A stretch of 34,631 bases of DNA from Flavobacteriales bacterium (GCA_016763995.1 JAESST010000020.1:1-34631), one strand, 5' to 3'; shown: positions 18,991-27,689, counted from the stretch's first letter. Translations and numbers: made by a program. The notes: generated by a model not told the origin, from the sequence alone.

Positions 18991-19021
18991 TTTGTGAATT
19001 CTTTTAATAGATATAACTTTG
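18991..19021 (+). promoter_or_regulatory. Candidate Bacteroidota primary-sigma promoter for the OmpA-family gene
   Basis: TTTG at 18991-18994, 19-nt spacer, TAACTTTG at 19014-19021 (matches TTTG-N19-TAnnTTTG), 22 nt before ATG 19044. Confidence 0.7.
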
Positions 19022-19043
19022 GTAACAACCCTTAGCTGATGCC

Positions 19044-20963
19044 ATGAGAAAGTTATTATATACGACACTTCTATTTATCTCTTTTTTGACTGCAAAAGCA
19101 CAGCTAATTCTTCCGGAATTTTATCCAGCAGAAAAGCAAGAAGCATTTAGTAGTGATAATGAAGAAAACGTGCCTCTTTTGTTTAATAATGGAACTGGTA
19201 TTTATTATAACATGACCTATATTGAGGGGTTTGAAAATAAAACAAGAGTAGTAGGTCAAGACATCTGGTTTTCGAAGATAGGAGAAGATGGATGGGAAAA
19301 CCCATATCGTTTATTTAGAGAGCGCGATTTAGAAGGACAAAATTTAATTGTTGGAACTTCTTTGGATGGGAAAAGAATCTATTTATTTAATACGGTTGCA
19401 GATAGAGATACAGTTATTCGAAAACTCGTCTATATTGATAATCAGAAAAAAGACAAATGGCATGATCCTGTTGAAGTTATTATTCCAGGCTTAGAGTTTG
19501 GTAAAAGCTACATAAATTTTTATGTAAACCCACAAGAAACAGTTATTTTGATTAGCAAACCTCCTTTAGGAAATGACGAGGACGAAGACGTTTTTGTGAG
19601 CTTAAAAAAAGAAGATGGAACCTGGGGAGAGCTGATTAATGTAGGTAAACCGATCAATACAAATAGATTTGAATTAGCCTCATATATATCTGAGGATTTA
19701 AAAGCATTGTATTTTTCATCTGAAGGTCATGGCGGATATGGGTCTTCCGATATTTTTGTTAGCTACAGATTAGATGACACATGGGAGAACTGGACAAATC
19801 CATTAAACATGGGAGGAGGAATTAATTCTTCGGATTATGAAGCTTTTTTTATTATGGCTACCCCAACTGAAGTGTACTTTACCTCTAACAGAAACAGCAA
19901 TCATAGTAATATTTACAAATGTATTACAACCGGACAAGTTGTTTTTGCAAATGCAGATTCAATATATGGGGAGTTTGCCTTTAAAAGCTTACCCGCGGAA
20001 GGGATTAACCTTAGAATAGAGAATGAAGACGGGGAACTGATTGACAAAGTACTGACCGATGATAAGGGCCGATTCAAATTTGCTAAGTTAAGTGGAGATG
20101 AAAGCTTTTTCATTAGAGTTGACAATGAAGATGATGAGCTTTATGTTGGGAGTAAAATATATTTCTTAGATGGAAATAATGTAAAGACAAAGCGTTACAT
20201 CTATACAGAAGAGGGGCTTTTTGTTAATTCTAGAGATATAAAAGGAGGATCATCTGTGAGAGGAATATTTAATTACGAGAACTTGCCTTCAATGATGTCA
20301 GGTCTAGTGATTTATGATGAAAATGGCTTTCCATTAGATACTATTATTACAGATGATAAAGGAATTTTCAACTATTCTATTCTGAAATACGATGACGGGT
20401 TTTCGATTGCTCCACTAAACATGACAGAGGATGACTTTATAAATGTAGGGATTCATCTTCTCGACGATGATGGAAATCGAATACAAACTCTTATACCCGG
20501 TAAGTTTAATTCAATAAAAAGCTTAAAGAAAGACAAAACAACCCTCACAACTCTGAATGATGAGCCCCATATAGATGACAAAAAATATACAAAAAGGGTG
20601 AAGCAAGAAGCTGAAGCATGGAATGGAATGGCAGAAGGTGATAGAAGTATATATTTCGACTTCAATCAGAAAGTAATGCCTAAAAAGGAGGGAAATAAAC
20701 TAGCTCTTCTAATTAGTATTTTGAAAAATGGACCTGAAACGAAAGCCATGCTAACGGGACACACAGATAACAAAGGGTCTGAAAGCCTTAATACTATGTT
20801 TGGTTTAAGCAGAGCGAAAGATGTAAAAAAATATCTAATTAGCAAAGGCATTCCTAAGAGTAAAATTGTTATTTCTTCCAAAGGAATGAGCACTCCAATA
20901 GCAGACAATTCGACCGAAAAAGGACAGGCAAAAAATAGACGAGTAGAAATTAAAATAAAATAG
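19044..20963 (+). CDS. PD40/WD40-like beta-propeller OmpA-family outer membrane protein
   Basis: Signal peptide; LYFSSEGHGGYGSSDIFVSYR and VYFTSNRNSNHSNIYKC propeller repeats; C-terminal OmpA domain (LTGHTDNKGSESLNTMFGLSRAKDVKKYLISKGI...NRRVEIKIK). Confidence 0.92.
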   Translation: MRKLLYTTLLFISFLTAKAQLILPEFYPAEKQEAFSSDNEENVPLLFNNGTGIYYNMTYIEGFENKTRVVGQDIWFSKIGEDGWENPYRLFRERDLEGQNLIVGTSLDGKRIYLFNTVADRDTVIRKLVYIDNQKKDKWHDPVEVIIPGLEFGKSYINFYVNPQETVILISKPPLGNDEDEDVFVSLKKEDGTWGELINVGKPINTNRFELASYISEDLKALYFSSEGHGGYGSSDIFVSYRLDDTWENWTNPLNMGGGINSSDYEAFFIMATPTEVYFTSNRNSNHSNIYKCITTGQVVFANADSIYGEFAFKSLPAEGINLRIENEDGELIDKVLTDDKGRFKFAKLSGDESFFIRVDNEDDELYVGSKIYFLDGNNVKTKRYIYTEEGLFVNSRDIKGGSSVRGIFNYENLPSMMSGLVIYDENGFPLDTIITDDKGIFNYSILKYDDGFSIAPLNMTEDDFINVGIHLLDDDGNRIQTLIPGKFNSIKSLKKDKTTLTTLNDEPHIDDKKYTKRVKQEAEAWNGMAEGDRSIYFDFNQKVMPKKEGNKLALLISILKNGPETKAMLTGHTDNKGSESLNTMFGLSRAKDVKKYLISKGIPKSKIVISSKGMSTPIADNSTEKGQAKNRRVEIKIK

Positions 20964-20977
20964 CCTATCTCTTTTTC

Positions 20978-21325
20978 CTACTCTATAGCTAAGGGATTAA
21001 ATTCTATACATAACTGAACCCAGTGTTCTAAATCATCATCAGAATCGTAACCCTCTGGTCCAATAAAAGCAAAACCTTTCATTGGACGTCCTGTAAAATC
21101 CATCGGGTTAAAACCTAATCGAGAATTATTCTTTTGACAAGCATCATCCCCTATTCGAACCATTAAAAGTTCAAGTCCGTGCTTTTTGTTAAACATTAAT
21201 CCTAAACACATTTTATCATCAACCATGAAGCAAAGCCCACCAAACATTTTTTTCTCGTAGAAAGCAATGCTCTTTTCCTTCATTAGAATGCGAAGCCTAT
21301 CCGCTAAAAAAATATCGAAAGCCAT
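20978..21325 (-). CDS. TfoX/Sxy N-terminal domain family protein
   Basis: KKMFGGLCFMVDDKMCLGLMF...RPMKGFAFIGPEGYDSDDDLEHWVQLC matches TfoX_N. Start ATG overlaps upstream stop by 1 nt (TAATG). Confidence 0.82.
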   Translation of the reverse strand: MAFDIFLADRLRILMKEKSIAFYEKKMFGGLCFMVDDKMCLGLMFNKKHGLELLMVRIGDDACQKNNSRLGFNPMDFTGRPMKGFAFIGPEGYDSDDDLEHWVQLCIEFNPLAIE

Positions 21326-21780
21326 TATGTTTTGACGTTTTTTTCATAAATCGAAATCCATTCTGAAACTTCCATTTTTTGAATTAACTGAGCGATTAAG
21401 TTATATGGAATATCTTCTGTTTTCTTGAATCGAATACAGCTTTTTCCCATGTCTAGTTTATACTTAGCATGATTCGGATATTCACCAACAAACCAATCAT
21501 ATAGCTCTTGTTTGGCGTAAACTCCCATATGATAAAGAGCGATAAAGTTTTTTTGATTTGCCAAATTCAAAAAAGGCAGAGGTTTTTTAGGTTTACAATG
21601 GTAGCCGTTAGGATAAACAGTGTAAGGAACAACCCAAGCTAACATATTGTAATCAACACACTCTTCTAAACCTTCAGGAAGGTTATCATTAATAATTGTT
21701 CGGAGCTTGTTGAACGCTTCTTGCCTTTCTGCAAGAATTGCTTTGATGTATTCTTCTACTGTTACTTCTGGTTTGGACAT
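21325..21780 (-). CDS. DUF1801 domain protein
   Basis: VEEYIKAILAERQEAFNKLRTIINDNLPEGLEECVDYNMLAWVVPY...PLPFLNLANQKNFIALYHMG...MGKSCIRFKK. Confidence 0.85.
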   Translation of the reverse strand: MSKPEVTVEEYIKAILAERQEAFNKLRTIINDNLPEGLEECVDYNMLAWVVPYTVYPNGYHCKPKKPLPFLNLANQKNFIALYHMGVYAKQELYDWFVGEYPNHAKYKLDMGKSCIRFKKTEDIPYNLIAQLIQKMEVSEWISIYEKNVKT

Positions 21781-22056
21781 GATTTGAACTATTTGCTTGA
21801 AGTAAAACTAATAAACTACATTCAAAACAGATCTCTTTTTGACTTTGGTTTGAGCATTCGTAACATACTCCTTGTTTAGTAAGCTGAGTTCGGTTCTTCT
21901 TAAGAATTCAGAACGTAGCTAAACAGCAAACTACTGTGTTGAACCTTTAGAATATAGCCCTGTATATTGCCACTTCTGGAAATCTGAATTTCTAACTAAT
22001 AATCAAACTCAGCTTAAGTGGTAATACAAACAAGTAGAAAAAGTTTGTGTCGTTTC

Positions 22057-23415
22057 TTAATCCGTAATCGTTTTCTCTTTTTTATCTTGGACAAACTTTA
22101 CTCCGAATGAAATCAAGGAAGCGCTCAAGCCTGTGTTTCTTTCGTAAACACTATACTTTATGTCAATGCTTTTCAAACCAAAGTTTCCAATATGTGCTCC
22201 CGTAAACACATCTGTATAGCTAATAGCGAAACTGTATTGATTTGCATTATATTCAGACAGGTCAAAATCAGAAGTATAAAACTCATCAGTGCTCAAATGT
22301 TGGCTGTAAGAAGCAAAATAATCTGCTGCTGTTTGATTGTAATATCGATAACCTGGATATAAGGTAAACTTCTGGTGAATCTTTATTGGAATTTCAAAGC
22401 TAGCTGTATGTGAACTAACTCCCCAGTTGTCATTATAGAATCTATAATACGTTTTGATAATTAAAAACTCATTGATGTAGAAATTTAAACGACCACCAAA
22501 TGCAAGTTTTAATCTGTTATCAGGCATTCGTTCAATGTCGTCTGCCAATCTAAATGTGCCGATAAATGAACTATCAACATCTTTAAAATATACTCTTTGA
22601 AAAGGAGTCGATAATAGCCCCTTTTGTTGAATTACATCAAAAAGCAAAGCGCCTTGCAATCTTTTTGATAAAATTTGAATAAAACTTGCGCCAATAGAAT
22701 AGGATTGACGCCCTTTACCTGTTAATTCTTTAAATGTTGGATTGTAGTTTTGATTCCCTGTAATGTTAAATCCATAGAGCGAACCATTTGTCGCAATTGG
22801 ACCTTCAGAAAAAGGCCGTAATTCTGAAGGGTAAATGGTTTGCCAAGTATCTATAAAAATATTACCAATGAAACTAAGCTCTGTATTCTTCTTGTTGAAT
22901 AAACGTGTATAGCTCCCTCCTATTCCAGCCGAAAAATAGTCGTATTCACTAGAAATAGAAGTTTTAGCACTCCATACTCTATTTCTATCATCAGAACTAT
23001 GACTGTAATTTGCTGTTATATTTGCCCACGTATCAGCTCCAGAAGCACCTGTAGAGGCAACAAAAGGATTGGCCGCTTCAGATCCATCAAAAGGATCTAC
23101 ATTACTAGACGATGCGGATGTATAAGCAGAAACTCCTACATCTATTTTTAATATATCATCATCATTTAAAGGAATCGCAATTACAAATGTTGGAGTTACG
23201 TCCGTTAATTCTTCGGTTCCGATGCCGCCACTTACTGCAGCATTCTTTCCATCTTGTTCGTAATAGCTGAATAGGAAGTCGATTTCGCTACTCTCTAGTA
23301 CCCTTTTTTTATAAACTTCAGTAGTATCGCTAGTCTGTGCTTCTACAAAGCCGGTATACCCTATGATACAAAGGATTAACAAACTGAATTTAAGAATATT
23401 TAGTTGCATCCGCAT
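22057..23415 (-). CDS. DUF3570 outer-membrane beta-barrel protein
   Basis: Signal peptide then beta-rich barrel-like pattern (VLESSEIDFLFSYYEQDGKNAAVSGGIGTEELTDVTPTFVIAIPLNDDDILKIDVGVSAYTSASSSNVDPFDG) with C-terminal barrel strands; DUF3570 signature. Confidence 0.85.
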   Translation of the reverse strand: MRMQLNILKFSLLILCIIGYTGFVEAQTSDTTEVYKKRVLESSEIDFLFSYYEQDGKNAAVSGGIGTEELTDVTPTFVIAIPLNDDDILKIDVGVSAYTSASSSNVDPFDGSEAANPFVASTGASGADTWANITANYSHSSDDRNRVWSAKTSISSEYDYFSAGIGGSYTRLFNKKNTELSFIGNIFIDTWQTIYPSELRPFSEGPIATNGSLYGFNITGNQNYNPTFKELTGKGRQSYSIGASFIQILSKRLQGALLFDVIQQKGLLSTPFQRVYFKDVDSSFIGTFRLADDIERMPDNRLKLAFGGRLNFYINEFLIIKTYYRFYNDNWGVSSHTASFEIPIKIHQKFTLYPGYRYYNQTAADYFASYSQHLSTDEFYTSDFDLSEYNANQYSFAISYTDVFTGAHIGNFGLKSIDIKYSVYERNTGLSASLISFGVKFVQDKKEKTITD

Positions 23416-23615
23416 CCTCCTCCTGTTTTTCCTCCATTTGCCCCTGCTGCTGCCTCTCTATAGGCATGCGAAGTGGTTTCAAAACGATCAATTTTTCTAG
23501 ATGACAACTCCATGTCTGGATCATTTAAGTTAACCTTTTCATATTCTTTAACAACAGTACATGCTGATAACAAACTAATAACGATTGCTAAGAAAAGTAA
23601 CAATTTAGTTTTCAT
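23400..23615 (-). CDS. DUF4266 small lipoprotein with Gly-rich CGCN C-terminus
   Basis: Lipobox LLSAC; KVNLNDPDMELSSRKIDRFETTSHAYREAAAGANGGKTGGGCGCN. Overlaps ApbE (11 nt) and DUF3570 (16 nt). Confidence 0.85.
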   Translation of the reverse strand: MKTKLLLFLAIVISLLSACTVVKEYEKVNLNDPDMELSSRKIDRFETTSHAYREAAAGANGGKTGGGCGCN

Positions 23616-24591
23616 GGGTGATTTTTATATTTTTCGATTGATGAATTTTTCCTTTTTCATCAATAATAATGCATTCAATATTGGGGAGTTGATTTATTCT
23701 ATTTAATCCTGTTTCAATACCCATAACAAAGACAGAAGTAGCTAAAGCATCTGCTAACTCTGCTTTCGGTGCAAATATTGTAACACTTAATATTCCTGAC
23801 GAAGGATAACCCGTTCGTGGATCAATTATATGAGTATATCTCACATCATTAAAGACAACAAATTTCTCATAGTTACCGGAAGTTACTACTGCACCTTTTT
23901 CAATGGGAAGTAATCCAAATGATTTTTGTTTATCAAAAGGGTTAGTAAAAGCAACTTTCCACCGTTCACCATTAGGCTGTCTCCCCCATGTATTCATGTC
24001 TCCAGACGCGTTAATAATTCCGGATTCTATTCCATTTTTTTGAAGTAATTCTTTTGCTTTATCTGCTGCATAGCCTTTTCCAATTCCTCCAAAACCAATT
24101 TTCATTCCCTTCTTTTTAAGAAATACCGAAGAATTTCCATTATCGATGATAATGTTTTCAAATCCAATCAACTCTACAGACTGATTAATGATCTCTTTAG
24201 AAGGCATTTTCATCATACTACCATCAAACTGCCATACCTTATCAATAGAAGCGAAAGAAATATCGAATGCTCCGTCAGTTAGTTTAGAAATGCTTTTAGC
24301 TCGTTCAATAAGTTCAACTAATTCTGGATCAACTTCAACTGGTCTTATGCCAGCATATTTATTAATGAATGAAGTTTGAGAGTTAGAAATCCACGAAGAA
24401 ATTAATGTCTCTATTCTTTTAATTTCCAAAACAGCAGCATCAATATTCTTGTCTGCTTCAATTTTCGAAGAAGCAACAACCGTGATTTCGAAATTACATC
24501 CCATCAATTGCATACTTCTTTTAAACACTTCCGCCGAAGAAGCAAGATGAAACGTATGGAGGATAAGAATAAAAGCGATTAATTTTTTCAA
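23605..24591 (-). CDS. apbE: ApbE family FAD:protein FMN transferase
   Basis: KRSMQLMGCNFEITV, GAFDISFASIDKVW, IGFGGIGKGYAADKAKELL, GIINASGDMNTWG, THIIDPRTGYPSSGILSVTIFAPKAELADALATSVFVMG. Confidence 0.93.
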   Translation of the reverse strand: MKKLIAFILILHTFHLASSAEVFKRSMQLMGCNFEITVVASSKIEADKNIDAAVLEIKRIETLISSWISNSQTSFINKYAGIRPVEVDPELVELIERAKSISKLTDGAFDISFASIDKVWQFDGSMMKMPSKEIINQSVELIGFENIIIDNGNSSVFLKKKGMKIGFGGIGKGYAADKAKELLQKNGIESGIINASGDMNTWGRQPNGERWKVAFTNPFDKQKSFGLLPIEKGAVVTSGNYEKFVVFNDVRYTHIIDPRTGYPSSGILSVTIFAPKAELADALATSVFVMGIETGLNRINQLPNIECIIIDEKGKIHQSKNIKITHEN

Positions 24592-24593
24592 GT

Positions 24594-25037
24594 TTAGCTT
24601 TTTGCTTTAAACGATTCTAAGATTTTAATATAGTTTTTAGGACTGAGCTTTTTATAGCCAGTTTTTCCTAATACTTTCCCTGTTTTATCTAGAACAACTA
24701 CATGAGGAAAAAAGCCTTGTTGATTGTATTTTTCTGCAAGCGCACCGTTTTTCTCTTGTTGTTCTTTCGACAATCTATTTGCTTTCCTTCTTGGGAAATC
24801 CGCTTGAAGCATGACGTAGTTTTCTTTAGCAAAAATCTTGAATTCTTCTTGACTCCAAATTTCTTTTTCAAGTTTCATACAGGGTGCGCACCAGTCAGAA
24901 CCCTGAAAGACCAATACAATTTTTTTATCCTCTTGTGACGCTATTTTTTTAGCAGCTTCAATATTTGTTTGCCATTCTTGTGACAATGAACAGATTGAGG
25001 TAAATAGAATACATAAAAGCAGGCTTGTTTTTATCAT
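24594..25037 (-). CDS. Secreted thioredoxin-fold protein (WCAPC)
   Basis: Signal peptide; VLVFQGSDWCAPCMKLEKEIWSQEEF...FFPHVVVLDKTGKVLGKTGY. Confidence 0.88.
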   Translation of the reverse strand: MIKTSLLLCILFTSICSLSQEWQTNIEAAKKIASQEDKKIVLVFQGSDWCAPCMKLEKEIWSQEEFKIFAKENYVMLQADFPRRKANRLSKEQQEKNGALAEKYNQQGFFPHVVVLDKTGKVLGKTGYKKLSPKNYIKILESFKAKS

Positions 25038-25110
25038 AATTGAGCTTTGATTAGACCAAGGTAGAAAAGATTATATCAGAAGGAACGATTAAAGAGGGAA
25101 TAAATTTCAT

Positions 25111-25168
25111 AAAATAACAGAACGATTGTTCTGTTATTTTCGTACGTTTGTATCGGAACGATTGTTCC
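25111..25168. promoter_or_regulatory. Two TetR-type operators flanking a TAnnTTTG promoter element
   Basis: Perfect palindrome AAAATAACAGAAC-GATT-GTTCTGTTATTTT (25111-25140, 13-nt arms) and GGAAC-GATT-GTTCC (25155-25168); identical core GAACGATTGTTC, centres 36 bp apart; TACGTTTG (25143-25150) lies between them. Confidence 0.8.
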
Positions 25169-25198
25169 AAAACAAAAAACACGATTAATATTATAAGA

Positions 25199-25954
25199 AT
25201 GAGTGATTTAAAAAACAAAGTGGCCGTTATTACAGGAGGTAATAGTGGGATAGGATATGCAACAGCCAAACTTTTAAAACAAAGAGGTGCAAGCGTAATT
25301 ATTAGTGGCAGATCCGAAGAAAGAGTGAAGAAGGCAGCAGCGGAATTAGGAGTGACTGGCTATATTGCTGATGTTAGTAAATTGGACCAGTTGGATAAAT
25401 TGGTTGCAGAAGTAAAAGCGGATAAGGGGTCAATTGATATCTTATTTGTAAATGCAGGTATTTTTACTCCTGCTCCTATAGGGCAAATCTCAGAGGAAAT
25501 GTTTGACCATCAAATGGGAATTAACTTCAAGGGGGCAATATTTACAGTGGAAAAATTTTTGCCGATTATAAATGAAGGAGCATCAATTATTAATTTATCA
25601 TCGATTAATGCATATACGGGAATGCCAAATACCGCGGTTTATGCAGCGTCTAAGGCTGCGTTGAACTCCTACACAAGAACAGCAGCAACTGAACTAGCCC
25701 CAAAAGGAATCAGAATTAATGCTTTAAACCCAGGGCCTGTTGAAACACCGATTTTTGGAAAAACAGGAATGCCAGAAGAGCAACTGAATCAATTTGCTGC
25801 AGCTATGCAAGAAAGAATTCCATTGAAACGTTTTGGGAAAGCAGAAGAAATTGCCAAGTTGGTAGCCTTTTTAGCTTCAGACGATGCCTCTTTTATCACA
25901 GGAAGTGAATACAACATTGATGGTGGTATAAGTGTGAACCCTTTGTTAACATAA
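25199..25954 (+). CDS. SDR family oxidoreductase
   Basis: TGGNSGIGYATAKLL, IINLSSINAYTGMPNTAVYAASKAALNSYTRTAATELAPKGIRINALNPGPVETP. Start at internal ATG 25199 (MSDLKNKVAVITGG); track start 25148 would overlap the operators. Confidence 0.93.
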   Translation: MSDLKNKVAVITGGNSGIGYATAKLLKQRGASVIISGRSEERVKKAAAELGVTGYIADVSKLDQLDKLVAEVKADKGSIDILFVNAGIFTPAPIGQISEEMFDHQMGINFKGAIFTVEKFLPIINEGASIINLSSINAYTGMPNTAVYAASKAALNSYTRTAATELAPKGIRINALNPGPVETPIFGKTGMPEEQLNQFAAAMQERIPLKRFGKAEEIAKLVAFLASDDASFITGSEYNIDGGISVNPLLT

Positions 25955-25980
25955 TCAATTGTATTCATATCAGTAATTTT

Positions 25981-26002
25981 GAGGGCAAGTTAACTTGCCC
26001 TC
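25981..26002 (+). terminator. Intrinsic terminator after SDR, 13 nt before the TetR start
   Basis: Perfect 22-nt palindrome GAGGGCAAGTTAACTTGCCCTC followed by ATTTATTTTT. Confidence 0.85.
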
Positions 26003-26015
26003 ATTTATTTTTAAA

Positions 26016-26594
26016 ATGCCAAGAGTAAAACAATTTAATCAAGAAGAAGTAGTAGAAAAAGCGGTACACCTATTCTGGGAAAAAGGATTCCATGCCACCT
26101 CTATGCAAGATATTGTTGATACCCTAGGGATTAATAGAGCTAGTATTTACGATACTTTTGGAAGCAAAAGAGAACTATTCAATTTAACAATTGATCGATA
26201 TAAAAATCAAAATGTAGAACGTGTATCCAACTTTTTGTTCAGACATTCAAATATTCGGGAAGGACTACACCTTTTATTTGAGTCCTCTATTGATGAAGGA
26301 TTAGATAAAAATAAACCTAACGGTTGTTTTATTGTGAATACAACAAGTGAGTTAGGAGATGACCCCGAATTGAATCAAAAATTAGTAGAAAACAAAACAG
26401 CTTTTGAAAAAATTTATTTCGATTACTTAAAGCTTGGGGTAGAACAAAGTCAGGTTTCTCCCTATAAAGATTTAAAAGAAATAGCAAGCTATCTATTTAC
26501 CTTACAGGCTGGGATAAAAGTAATTTCAAATCTTCATCAAAGCCGAGAAGACTTGATGAAGATTGTGAGTACAGGACTAACAGTACTCAACTAA
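26016..26594 (+). CDS. TetR/AcrR family transcriptional regulator
   Basis: VVEKAVHLFWEKGFHATSMQDIVDTLGINRASIYDTFGSKRELF (TetR_N). Start at ATG 26016 (MPRVKQF); track start TTG 25995 falls inside the terminator hairpin. Confidence 0.93.
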   Translation: MPRVKQFNQEEVVEKAVHLFWEKGFHATSMQDIVDTLGINRASIYDTFGSKRELFNLTIDRYKNQNVERVSNFLFRHSNIREGLHLLFESSIDEGLDKNKPNGCFIVNTTSELGDDPELNQKLVENKTAFEKIYFDYLKLGVEQSQVSPYKDLKEIASYLFTLQAGIKVISNLHQSREDLMKIVSTGLTVLN

Positions 26595-26596
26595 GA

Positions 26597-26624
26597 AGGG
26601 CTTCCACAATTCTACAGAAGCCCT
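26597..26624. terminator. Bidirectional terminator stem between convergent TetR and lipoprotein genes
   Basis: AGGGCTTC-cacaattctaca-GAAGCCCT, 8-bp stem immediately after the TetR stop; no T-run. Confidence 0.6.
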
Positions 26625-26648
26625 CCAAACTAACCAAATTGAAAAATC

Positions 26649-27593
26649 TTACCTAGCAACCCAACCACCAGGAAGGGAGCTAAGGTTCTGTCCGAAAGCG
26701 TGAACGCTAGGAGCAGTTGCTGCATTCATATCTACCATATGAACAAGTGGCTTTAATAAAAATGGCATTGGCGAATTATCTGGAACAGGCTCAACTGAAA
26801 TTACCACGGTTTTTCCTCTCACGTCAATAGGGTAAGTATCTGCGGAACCAGTTGGAGCTGTAAAGAAATCTTCACCCGGAATAGGAGGTCCAGCATTGTT
26901 TAGAGTACCACTGAAAGGGTTTCCACTATCTGCTGCACCAAAGTTTGTAAAAGTCCCTGTAGAAATAGGGCCATTTGCCGTAACTACCCAACCTTCATAT
27001 GTCCATCCACTTCCAGTTAAATCAGGTAAAGTAAATCCAGCGGTTGGAGGCATTCCGGGATTGCCAAACCATACTCCATTCATATCATTGCCATTATTCA
27101 TTCCACCTGGCATTTCATCCGTTGGAGTTCTTAAAAAGTAAGAGCCTGCAGCAGTTGAAAAATCTCCAAGAGCAGGAGCAGTTGCAGTTGAAACAGGAGC
27201 ATTTTTACCTGAAAAATCTCCTGCTACTAATTTTTGAGCAGAAGGCATCGGATCACTATCTGGAGATGGCTCTACTGTTAGTACAAATTTAGTTGCTGAA
27301 TCTAACATCGTTTGATCAACAGTAAATGCAGATTGAGATAAAGCTCCACTGCTGTTTACTGAGAATGTACCAGTAGAAACAGGGCTTCCATTAACAATAA
27401 TCCAACCTTCGTATTTATGTGTGGCTCCAAGGTCTTCTAAACCAGTTAAGTTGCTAAGATCAAAATTAGTAGCAACTGCAGGTGTTGTTGGTGCTTCATC
27501 TGAATCGTCATCAGAACAGGCTACAATTGTTAAGCAAGCTAAACTTGCTACGAGTACTTTACTATTAAAAATAGTTCTAAAATTCTTTTTCAT
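26649..27593 (-). CDS. Lipoprotein with two tandem RskA-C-like (anti-sigma-K-like) beta domains
   Basis: Lipobox LTIVAC; repeated pattern KYEGWIIVNGSPVSTGTFSV...FVLTVEPSPDSDPMPSAQKLVAGD and TYEGWVVTANGPISTGTF...VVISVEPVPDNSPMPFLLKPLVH. Confidence 0.65.
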   Translation of the reverse strand: MKKNFRTIFNSKVLVASLACLTIVACSDDDSDEAPTTPAVATNFDLSNLTGLEDLGATHKYEGWIIVNGSPVSTGTFSVNSSGALSQSAFTVDQTMLDSATKFVLTVEPSPDSDPMPSAQKLVAGDFSGKNAPVSTATAPALGDFSTAAGSYFLRTPTDEMPGGMNNGNDMNGVWFGNPGMPPTAGFTLPDLTGSGWTYEGWVVTANGPISTGTFTNFGAADSGNPFSGTLNNAGPPIPGEDFFTAPTGSADTYPIDVRGKTVVISVEPVPDNSPMPFLLKPLVHMVDMNAATAPSVHAFGQNLSSLPGGWVAR

Positions 27594-27672
27594 TGTTTCT
27601 TGTGTTTTAATTACATAGACAAAAGTATTCTTGACTTATTGCCAAAGTATCACGATAGATTAACGTTTCTAT

Positions 27673-27689
27673 GTCACTTCTAAAGTGAC
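27673..27689. promoter_or_regulatory. Candidate operator: GTCACTT-cta-AAGTGAC palindrome in divergent intergenic region
   Basis: Perfect 7-bp arms with 3-nt spacer between divergent lipoprotein and response regulator genes. Confidence 0.5.

Noticed and set aside
20978-21325. TfoX-domain protein as evidence of natural competence
   Set aside because: Only the short TfoX-N domain is present; such proteins are common and not specific for competence.
25051-25269. Minus-strand 72-aa ORF across the SDR promoter
   Set aside because: Overlaps operators and the SDR 5' end; sequence is a shadow of the AT-rich intergenic region.
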